Shown here: positions 57,915-64,000 of the stretch, in pieces
Position numbering within the stretch: position 1 is the first letter of the stretch
Layout of the letters: every line of letters starts with the position of its first letter
Source of the DNA: Blautia parvula
Lineage (GTDB): Bacteria; Bacillota; Clostridia; Lachnospirales; Lachnospiraceae
Direction: 5' to 3'
DNA: 64,000 nt
Assembly: GCF_020215665.1 (NCBI RefSeq)
Contig: NZ_CP084061.1
Location: 3,704,501 to 3,768,500, forward strand
The notes under the pieces: model-generated
Databases searched by the model: none
What the model saw: only the letters and a program-made list of their open reading frames with translations
Told to the model about the DNA's origin: nothing
Translations under genes and position numbers: made by a program

Positions 57915-58664
57915 TTACAAAGTAAGTTTTTCCTTGTTCAGCAGCTCTCCGATTCCCCGGCAGAGGGCATTTACATTCATCTCCAATATTTCCATTCCGT
58001 ATTCCCGTGAGGCATCTGTCCTCGGGTCAGCCCCTGCCACAGCTATGGGCAGTTCCTCTCCGTTCCGAATCCTTTCAAGCTGAACAAGTTCCGGGCGGAC
58101 CGCCATGGTAATGGAAGTCTCATTGGCCGCAGCATGGTCATTCTGAAATCTCAGCCTGTCATCTTCCATGAAATCAAAAGCTGTCACCCCGATCAGACCG
58201 CATTTGCTGTGCAGTTCTTCTTTCAGAGCACCAAACTGCCGAATGGACGGCCCATGGCCATGGGCAGCAAGAATTTTAAATCCTGCTCTGGACAGATTGG
58301 CTCCAATACGCAGAATCATTCCTCGGTACTCCTCATCCGGCATCCAGTAGGCACTTCCGGGAAGCTGCTGCATTTCATAAGGCACTATGGTCCCGCCTGT
58401 GCAGATATCCATACCGTAAAGCTCCCTCTCCGGGGCATGGTAAAACCGGTCAGGCCCGAGAAAGAGTTTCGGCAATACGATTCCGCCTATCCTTTCTGCT
58501 GTCCGTATAAATAATTCCTGAGACTGAATTCCGTCCGCTCCCAGGGGCAGATGGGGACCATGCCATTCCAGCGTCCCCAGCGGCAGGTACGCTACAGGGC
58601 ACGCCTGCAGCCGGTCCTGAAATTCTGCCGGGCATAGCTCTTCGTACAGGACTTTTTCTGTCAT
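57915..58664 (-). CDS. Creatininase-family amidohydrolase
   Basis: 249 residues. The metal ligands of the creatininase fold are visible: Glu and His in GTLEWHGPHLPLGADG (E33, H35 region with the Asp), AAHGHGPS and Glu in NETSITM. Related proteins open creatinine, cleave N-formylamino-purine rings, or remove peptide tails (MftE). It has a good AGGAGGAA ribosome site. Neighbours are glycan genes, so an amide of an amino sugar is one possibility; not shown. Confidence 0.88.
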   Translation of the reverse strand: MTEKVLYEELCPAEFQDRLQACPVAYLPLGTLEWHGPHLPLGADGIQSQELFIRTAERIGGIVLPKLFLGPDRFYHAPERELYGMDICTGGTIVPYEMQQLPGSAYWMPDEEYRGMILRIGANLSRAGFKILAAHGHGPSIRQFGALKEELHSKCGLIGVTAFDFMEDDRLRFQNDHAAANETSITMAVRPELVQLERIRNGEELPIAVAGADPRTDASREYGMEILEMNVNALCRGIGELLNKEKLTL

Positions 58665-58742
58665 GTGGTATTTCCTCCTCTTTTATTCTCTTCTTTGTAT
58701 GGATGCATGAAGTTTTTTAATATACTCCGGCATAATACCAAA

Positions 58743-59240
58743 CTACTTTCTCAGATGCAGCAAAAGGATATTCCAAACGTATTTCAATATTGCAGACAAT
58801 ACCAGGCATAACACAACCGTATTTGCAACTATAGGAATTGAAATATTTAAAAAATAGGGACCATTTGCATGGTTTATTATGGAGATGTTTAATATTCCGA
58901 TACACGCAAGCCATAAAATGCATCGAAGGTAAAAACTGGACTTAGATTTTATGTCCGTATATATTTTTTCCGTACTGCAGCTTCTATCTGCTTCAAAATA
59001 GTAGAATCCCCATTGTTTATGAACAAGCTTCATATTTAACTCATCTAAAAATCCCACAAACTCCTCACTGTTTTTAAGAAATCCCCTTTGGTCTATACAG
59101 TACCGGTATGTCCCTTTTTCGCAGGGCTCAAACTTATAAGAGAATCCGTGCTTTCCGACGAAACGGCAGCCTTCACTGCTCATATCATTCAGCCACTTTT
59201 CTTCCTTTTCTATGGACAGAAAAAATTTAGTCACTTCCAT
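58743..59240 (-). CDS. DUF2812 membrane protein
   Basis: 165 residues from the ATG at 59240, with GGAGGGG seven bases upstream; two earlier ATGs overlap that site. The N-terminal DUF2812 domain has FFLSIEKEEKWLNDMSSEGCRFVGKHGFSYKFEPCEKGTYRYCIDQ. Two membrane helices end the protein. DUF2812 proteins are usually paired with PadR regulators, as here: the start lies 14 bases inside the preceding padR gene. Function unknown; possibly signalling at the membrane. Confidence 0.85.
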   Translation of the reverse strand: MEVTKFFLSIEKEEKWLNDMSSEGCRFVGKHGFSYKFEPCEKGTYRYCIDQRGFLKNSEEFVGFLDELNMKLVHKQWGFYYFEADRSCSTEKIYTDIKSKSSFYLRCILWLACIGILNISIINHANGPYFLNISIPIVANTVVLCLVLSAILKYVWNILLLHLRK

Positions 59241-59559
59241 TCTCATCCCCTCCATTCAATATCTGCTGTCCCAATGTGTAATTCAGCTTTAGCCTTCTCA
59301 CTTCCCTTTCCAAAACAGTTCTGCCTTGATCTGTGATCAAATACGTCTTTTTCCTGTCATCCCGGGCATATAGAGCGATCCACTCCTTTTTCAGCAGCGC
59401 ATTCACTGCCCCGTAAAGTGTTCCTGCCCCGGGTTTTACCCTGCCTTCTGTGTGCTCCTCCAGAAACTGCATAACTCCATATCCATGATTCGGACTGCAG
59501 AATGCCAGCAATACCAGATAGGAGATTTCGGTCAATATTTCATTTCCGCATTCGCGCAT
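59227..59559 (-). CDS. PadR-family transcriptional regulator
   Basis: 110 residues. EILTEISYLVLLAFCSPNHGYGVMQFLEEHTEGRVKPGAGTLYGAVNALLKKEWIALYARDDRKKTYLITDQGRTVLEREVRRL is the standard PadR winged helix with a short dimerisation tail. It overlaps the DUF2812 gene, the common PadR-DUF2812 module. A palindrome lies between its promoter and start codon, consistent with self-repression. Confidence 0.95.
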   Translation of the reverse strand: MRECGNEILTEISYLVLLAFCSPNHGYGVMQFLEEHTEGRVKPGAGTLYGAVNALLKKEWIALYARDDRKKTYLITDQGRTVLEREVRRLKLNYTLGQQILNGGDENGSD

Positions 59560-59575
59560 GCATATTCCCTTCTTT

Positions 59576-59624
59576 ATTACGTTTAGTGTAATATCATTAT
59601 ATCTCTTTGGGAGGCATAACGCAA
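59576..59624 (-). promoter_or_regulatory. padR promoter and likely operator
   Basis: The -35 TTGCGT (59619-59624) and -10 TATAAT (59596-59601) are 17 bases apart on the minus strand. ATTAC and GTAAT arms seven bases apart (59576-59592) lie just after the -10 and form the sort of ATGT/ATTAC-type palindrome that PadR proteins bind. Confidence 0.6.
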
Positions 59625-60463
59625 GAGGTAATTGTAATTCCGATTTCGGAATTTTATTTGTTTCCCAGTGATCTCACAACCCTCCTTACCGGAAGATACA
59701 TTGAAATTTCCATGCTCCCCTTTTGCTTTCTGTATTACTACACCATGGAGGACACAGGAAGGTATGCAGACATTGTATCTGCAGAATATATGCAATATGG
59801 CGGCTTCCATTATCTGTCCGCCATGAAAAAAACTTCGGAAAAAGCATACGTCTATCTGAAAGGCATTTATAATACAGTTATTATTAAGTATATGGAAGAC
59901 CGGCAGATCCGCCGTGAAAATGACCCGAATAAAAGAAAAATTACAGATATTGCTCTTCTAAAGCCAATAGCCTGCTATCTTTCCAGTGTTGTCGGCAGTC
60001 TCATTTCTGTAAAAATGATTATCTCACATCCAACGGGAGAAAAATATCTGCCAATACTGTAAGTGATTATATGGAAGCTCTCTCTGAATCCTTTATCTTC
60101 TACAAAGCAGACCATTTTGATATCGTAGGAAAGCAGCTCTTAAAAACCAATTCCAAATGGTTCATTGTTGATTTGGGACTTAGTGGATATATCCTTCCGC
60201 CGCAGCGGTATGTTTTGGGATTTTCAATCGTGAATATTGTCTATTTTGAACTGCTTCGTCGCAGTTATCAAGTTAATATTGGAAAACTCGGCAACACAGA
60301 AGTAGATTTTGTTGCCAGGAATCAAAATGCATACACCTATTTCCAGGTAACAGCTGAATGACCGCAGATGAAACTTTTTCCAGAGAAATGCGTCCGCTGG
60401 AATCCATCCAATTACAACGGTATTAAATTGACAAATGTGATCGACTGGCTGCTGCATTTATAA
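59622..60463 (+). pseudogene. Decayed AAA/DUF4143 ATPase
   Basis: Three pieces of one protein in shifted frames. LTTLLTGRYIEISMLPFCF and QYGGFHYLSAMKK...YLKGIYNTVIIK recall the middle of DUF4143-type ATPases. Then there is a frame shift near 60040, after which SDYMEALSESFIFYKADHFDIVGKQLLKTNSKWFIVDLG and VYFELLRRSYQVNIGKLGNTEVDFVARNQN are the C-terminal DUF4143 part. A second shift occurs at about 60355 and a deletion near 60410 joins to TNVIDWLLHL. The N-terminal P-loop part is absent. It has at least three lesions and no ribosome site, so it is not functional. Confidence 0.85.
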
Positions 60464-60479
60464 TTAATAATATCGGCAT

Positions 60480-60515
60480 CTGTAGATTACGGCCCTGTAC
60501 GGTCGTAATCTACAG
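60480..60515. terminator. Perfect inverted repeat downstream of the pseudogene and CARF gene
   Basis: CTGTAGATTACG (60480-60491) and CGTAATCTACAG (60504-60515) form a 12-base-pair stem with a 12-base loop that also partly pairs. No T run on either side. It marks the border between the GC-richer and the AT-rich block. Could be a terminator, or an end of a transferred segment. Confidence 0.45.
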
Positions 60516-60658
60516 CCCCCCTGTGTAATACAAATATCTTGCCTTCATACCATCCTATACTTTCCAATACAATTGTACATAAAATCATCTCACCTGTCAT
60601 CCCACCAATTGCAGTTACTTTCTCATATACAGAGACTATAAATTTTTTTACTTAACTA

Positions 60659-62266
60659 TTATATTTTAAGTTTATTAAGTAAACGTAGATATTCTTTTAT
60701 TTGATCATGAACGACTGTAAGTGTCACCCACACCTTTTCTTGATTAATAAAAACTTTTTCATCCTCTCTCAAATGCATTACGTTATTACGGATTGCCTTA
60801 ATCACTTTCCACTCTTTCAAAAATCTCGCAAAATCTTTACCTTGCGTAAATTTGCAATAAAATATAATATCATATTTTTCTTTTTCGTTATATTCTAGTT
60901 CGTAGTCTATGACTTCATATTTTTTACACTTGTTAATTTTTCTCTTTGAATACAACAATGTTTTGGATAAATACTCATACTGTGATTCTACCGAATCTTT
61001 ACATCTTCCTCTTGAAATACGGTTTAAAAAGTACCGCTTACTTATCTGTTTCTCTCTGCAATTATTCTGTTTATTCCATATTTCACATTTCACCCCATCT
61101 GTTTCAGAGTATTCAAAAAAATTTGTAAATACATATTCCGGTGTTTTTGCTTCAATGATTGCAAGGCACTGCTGATAAAATCCTTTTTTATATGCCCAAA
61201 GCACTTCGTTTTGCAGATTTCTTTTATTTTTTTGCAGCAAAATGCCATAATTATTTTTAATATTTTTAATAAATATATCCAGGTAATCATTTATTACTAT
61301 TTTATGATCGCGTTTTTCTATAATCCTCTGCATACTATCTAGAGCACTCTCAAATTCGTTTACTCTACACAACAGCAATGCATCTGAAATTCTTCCAATA
61401 CCGTTGGATATTTCCTTATAAAATTCGTCCTCATATGCCTCTCTTGAAAGTCCATTCACATATTCCTTTATACTTTTACCCAGTCCAAAGTTCGTAAACT
61501 CATTCATTGCTGATACGAAGTTAAAGATTTTAAAGAGTTCGGTAACGTTCATAATAGGAACATTCTGACCACCACCACTAATACTAAACGCATCTGTAAT
61601 GCAGATATCTTCCATAGCAAGCAGATTAATAATAGCTTCAATTACCACCTGATCTTCCCTTGGACCGCCATGAATATCTAAATACAAATTAATTTTCTCA
61701 TTATTACGTTTTAATAATCGGATAATATCAACTACATTTCCTACTGCGGAAACAACGTCTTTTTTATTCAATTCCTGCTCTCGATTTTCTCCATTTTTTA
61801 AATGCTCCACATGAGATGCATTTCTTTTATCCAGTTCTACCACTTTAAAGGAAACAGAATTTCCACTCGCTTCAGCTATTTGCTCTTTAAAAAAGTCTAC
61901 TGCCGAACCTCGTTTTGCAATTGTACTATCTTCACTTTGAATAGAAAAATCCACTTCTTTTCTCGTAGCAGCTGATGCAAGTATAATGATAATATCCGGC
62001 GTTTTACCTTCCTTTATTAATAATTTAGGAACCGCTTCCAATTGTCCGAATCCTTTAACTGTAATTCCGTTATAACAATATGAGCTTTCTGTAATATTCC
62101 CGTCACTACGTAATATACTCATATTCAACAACAAAATATTATTTGCTTTAAATCGATGCAATACACTATCTGAAATATCCGGTATTACTGCAACCGTTTC
62201 TCTGGGCATTGGTACTGTACCTTCCTTTTTCGACTCAAGTTCCTGACTATTCCGAGCATTCATCAT
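60659..62266 (-). CDS. CARF-HEPN protein, TM1812/Csx1-like, type III CRISPR-associated
   Basis: 535 residues from the ATG at 62266 (AAAGGGG seven bases upstream); a longer frame has no ribosome site. The N-terminal half looks like a CARF domain: strands TVAVIPD, DIIIILASAA and SFKVVEL, then KINLYLDIHGGPREDQVVIEAIINLLA (D197-H199), which matches the conserved DIT-H-G-x-R segment of TM1812 proteins. The ITDAFSI and VPIMNVTELFKIFNFVSAMNEFTNFGLGKSI parts follow as in that family. A helical C-terminus carries RNNVMH (R493, H498), the R-x4-H RNase motif of HEPN domains. Expected role: RNA cleavage switched on by cyclic oligoadenylate made by a Cas10. AT-rich gene. Confidence 0.8.
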   Translation of the reverse strand: MMNARNSQELESKKEGTVPMPRETVAVIPDISDSVLHRFKANNILLLNMSILRSDGNITESSYCYNGITVKGFGQLEAVPKLLIKEGKTPDIIIILASAATRKEVDFSIQSEDSTIAKRGSAVDFFKEQIAEASGNSVSFKVVELDKRNASHVEHLKNGENREQELNKKDVVSAVGNVVDIIRLLKRNNEKINLYLDIHGGPREDQVVIEAIINLLAMEDICITDAFSISGGGQNVPIMNVTELFKIFNFVSAMNEFTNFGLGKSIKEYVNGLSREAYEDEFYKEISNGIGRISDALLLCRVNEFESALDSMQRIIEKRDHKIVINDYLDIFIKNIKNNYGILLQKNKRNLQNEVLWAYKKGFYQQCLAIIEAKTPEYVFTNFFEYSETDGVKCEIWNKQNNCREKQISKRYFLNRISRGRCKDSVESQYEYLSKTLLYSKRKINKCKKYEVIDYELEYNEKEKYDIIFYCKFTQGKDFARFLKEWKVIKAIRNNVMHLREDEKVFINQEKVWVTLTVVHDQIKEYLRLLNKLKI

Positions 62267-62296
62267 ATTATTCCCCTTTATCATATACACGTACAC

Positions 62297-62554
62297 CTTT
62301 ACATTTTAAATAAGATTTTAATATCTGCAGTTAATTTTATGACAGTATTTAACATGCAAATATTTTAAAGCCTCACAGGTTATAGCTGAAAATTTCTGGC
62401 CGAATGGATTATTAGAGTGTGTTGAAAATTTATTCCCACAATCTTCAAACACACTCTAAACCTACAATATCGGAAAAAATGCATTTTATATCCCAGCAAA
62501 GCAATATACCGCACCTACAATTCACCGGAAATACATTTGCTGAATAATATTTAA
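62297..62554. other. Intergenic region with an inverted repeat
   Basis: 258 bases of AT-rich sequence between the CARF-HEPN and RAMP genes. TTAGAGTGTGTTGAA (62412-62426) and TTCAAACACACTCTAA (62444-62459) form a long stem with an 17-base loop, which may be the terminator of the RAMP gene. I see no repeat-spacer pattern, so it is not a CRISPR array. Confidence 0.5.
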
Positions 62555-64000
62555 TTATTCTAACGGTTTTACCCAATACACATCATACTTATCGCTGTAT
62601 CCTGTAATATAGACATCTATCTCTGAACCAGATGAATATGATTTTCCTCTTGTATTGAACTGCCCTTCTGACTCCTTGCCCTGAAGTTTAAGTCTGCAAT
62701 TCCCTTTTGCATTAATCCTCAGTACTACAGCTTTTACTTTCCGAGATTCACCCATTTTATTTCCCTGATTCGCTTTATCAGCATACTTTCCCTCGCCATC
62801 AGTGCTGTCCGCATTCTTTTTCCCCTGCGCTGAATCAGATGATAAGACCGTCCCTCTCAATGTAAGTTTTTTGTCTGTTGGATTCGGCAGGGTATCCGGT
62901 GAAATATGATGTTTATTTACATTTCGGTTTTTAGAAAACCATTCAAAGATTTCCTCCTCTCCCTTTTTTGTAACTTTGACCGGATAACGTATGTTCAGAT
63001 TCTCACTGACATCAGCATCACATATTTTTAAAATGTTATTCATTATTTTTTTCCGTGACTCATCAGCTTTGAGCTCTGCATTCAATGAGATTCCCGATTC
63101 TCCCATAGTGATTCCGCAATTAGTGCCCCCTGCCTTATTCACATCAATATTAAGCGGTACTAATTCTGCTGACAAGCCTGTCTTTGTCTTCTTAACCTTC
63201 CTGATTGCACCATTCGTTATAAGAAGTTTCACACTACCATAACCAAGAGGTTTTGCATGTCCGATCTTGTGTAGTCTTGTACTATCTGCACTGTTTTCAC
63301 CAAAAGTGATGGTCCATATCATATCACTTAACTGCTGCGGCTGGATTCCGTCAAAATACATTCTAAATTTAAAATTTTCTCCCGATACAGCTTCCATCGT
63401 AGCATTTTGATTGGATCTGATAACAGCATCCTCAGCAGCTTCTCTGTGATGCCAATAATATTTTCTCCCACGAGGCATCATAGTCTCCACCGGATAAAAT
63501 TCCGGATGCCCTTTCCCGTCCTCATACACCGTCACACTATAATAATCAAAGTTCCAGTATGCAGCATCTGCTGCCGGCTTATTGAGATAAAATTCAAAGG
63601 CCGAAGGACGCGGAGTGCTTAATATCTGCAGCGTATGTAATTCTGACTTTATCTTTTCAGGATTCATCGGTACTGCATCGGTAAAACGAAGCCTCCCTCT
63701 TACACCACCGTCAGCCTTCGTACCAAAAAGAAGGCAGGCCGGACAAAGAAAATCTATTTTTTCGCAGGGTGCATAACTGCCCATTATCTCTTTCCACTTC
63801 CTATTACGTCCAACACGTCCGATAGAGCTTCCGGACAAATAGACTTCTGTTCCCCTTTTGTTCTCGAAAGTCAGATAATAAACAGGAACATAATTATCCC
63901 CTCCGTTTTTTGCCTCCATAAGTTTATTCTTTAAATCTTTCATGGGCTTAGGCGATTCGGATGAATTATCCACAACACCATCCCGGCTAAGTGCAGATAA
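62555..64000 (-). CDS. CRISPR-associated RAMP protein, TIGR03986 type (5' end outside window)
   Basis: At least 481 residues; the frame stays open to the last base of the window, so the start lies beyond it. An in-frame GTG at 63973 is not believed to be the start. YVPVYYLTFENKRGTEVYLSGSSIGRVGRNRKWK is followed by CPACLLFGTKADGGVRGRLRFTDA, the zinc-like Cys pair plus G-rich loop of RAMP (Cas7-like) proteins. GHAKPLGYGSVKLLI is the second glycine-rich RAMP loop, after residue 230. The C-terminal 90 residues are Lys/Ser-rich and end in an S1/OB-like domain (VKAVVLRINAKGNCRLKLQ). It probably forms part of a type III effector around crRNA. Confidence 0.82.
   Translation of the reverse strand, partial: LSALSRDGVVDNSSESPKPMKDLKNKLMEAKNGGDNYVPVYYLTFENKRGTEVYLSGSSIGRVGRNRKWKEIMGSYAPCEKIDFLCPACLLFGTKADGGVRGRLRFTDAVPMNPEKIKSELHTLQILSTPRPSAFEFYLNKPAADAAYWNFDYYSVTVYEDGKGHPEFYPVETMMPRGRKYYWHHREAAEDAVIRSNQNATMEAVSGENFKFRMYFDGIQPQQLSDMIWTITFGENSADSTRLHKIGHAKPLGYGSVKLLITNGAIRKVKKTKTGLSAELVPLNIDVNKAGGTNCGITMGESGISLNAELKADESRKKIMNNILKICDADVSENLNIRYPVKVTKKGEEEIFEWFSKNRNVNKHHISPDTLPNPTDKKLTLRGTVLSSDSAQGKKNADSTDGEGKYADKANQGNKMGESRKVKAVVLRINAKGNCRLKLQGKESEGQFNTRGKSYSSGSEIDVYITGYSDKYDVYWVKPLE

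Noticed and set aside
60464-62554. Possible CRISPR array near the CARF and RAMP genes
   Set aside because: The non-coding stretches hold only single inverted repeats; no direct repeat of 25-40 bases occurs at regular spacing.
63971-63973. GTG at 63973 as start of the RAMP protein
   Set aside because: The frame remains open to the window end with sensible residues, no ribosome site lies before the GTG, and family members are longer at the N-terminus.

Overview
The window looks like a chromosomal segment of a gut-type Firmicute, most likely a member of the Lachnospiraceae (class Clostridia). The grounds are strong AGGAGG ribosome binding sites, TTGACA/TATAAT promoters with 16-17 bp spacers, lipoprotein substrate-binding proteins with very acidic Ser/Thr-rich linkers, many AraC and LacI regulators and YesN-type membrane AraC proteins, and dense sugar ABC loci. 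The genus cannot be fixed from sequence reading alone. Most genes lie on the minus strand.

Layout. 1-4.3 kb: the end of a LacI-type regulator, a group II intron and an IS110-family element packed back to back. 4.3-6.8 kb: the ribosomal/transcription operon rpmG-secE-nusG-rplK-rplA, with its promoter inside the loop of the preceding terminator. 6.8-12.5 kb: small membrane protein plus M50-like protease, a radical SAM-TetR operon with two clear operators, and a two-gene ABC exporter. 12.5-23.9 kb: a lipoprotein hydrolase, then a sugar operon (two VOC proteins, ABC importer, SDR, Gfo/Idh dehydrogenase, sugar isomerase/epimerase) with a separately promoted GH1 glucosidase and a divergent AraC regulator. 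23.97-24.82 kb: a 451-bp-spaced tandem duplication, each copy encoding an identical 29-residue type I toxin and an antisense RNA. 24.8-36.3 kb: an oligopeptide ABC importer with two M20 peptidases, divergent from DUF1177 and AroM genes, plus an amidohydrolase. 36.4-45.3 kb: a DUF3887 lipoprotein, a polytopic membrane protein, GNAT, AraC, an unrecognised 59-residue peptide gene, and an FtsX-type ABC transporter with its own two-component system. 45.5-58.7 kb: a host-glycan type locus (GH88 unsaturated glucuronyl hydrolase, LplABC-like importer, three-part regulation, DUF2264, GH29 fucosidase, creatininase-family enzyme). 58.7-60.5 kb: PadR-DUF2812 pair and a decayed DUF4143 ATPase. 60.6-64.0 kb: an AT-rich block with a CARF-HEPN (TM1812-like) protein and a RAMP protein of the TIGR03986 type, i.e. 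the edge of a type III CRISPR-associated module cut by the window end. No CRISPR array is visible.

How the genes work together. The two carbohydrate loci follow one logic: lipoprotein receptor and two permeases import small oligosaccharides, cytoplasmic enzymes process them, and AraC/LacI-type factors respond. Neither locus has its own ABC ATPase gene, so a shared MsmX-type ATPase encoded elsewhere is implied. The peptide locus couples di/oligopeptide import to intracellular M20 hydrolases. The most unusual items are the CARF-HEPN/RAMP pair, the duplicated toxin-antitoxin unit, the sugar operon with paired VOC proteins, and the small-peptide gene facing the FtsX transporter.
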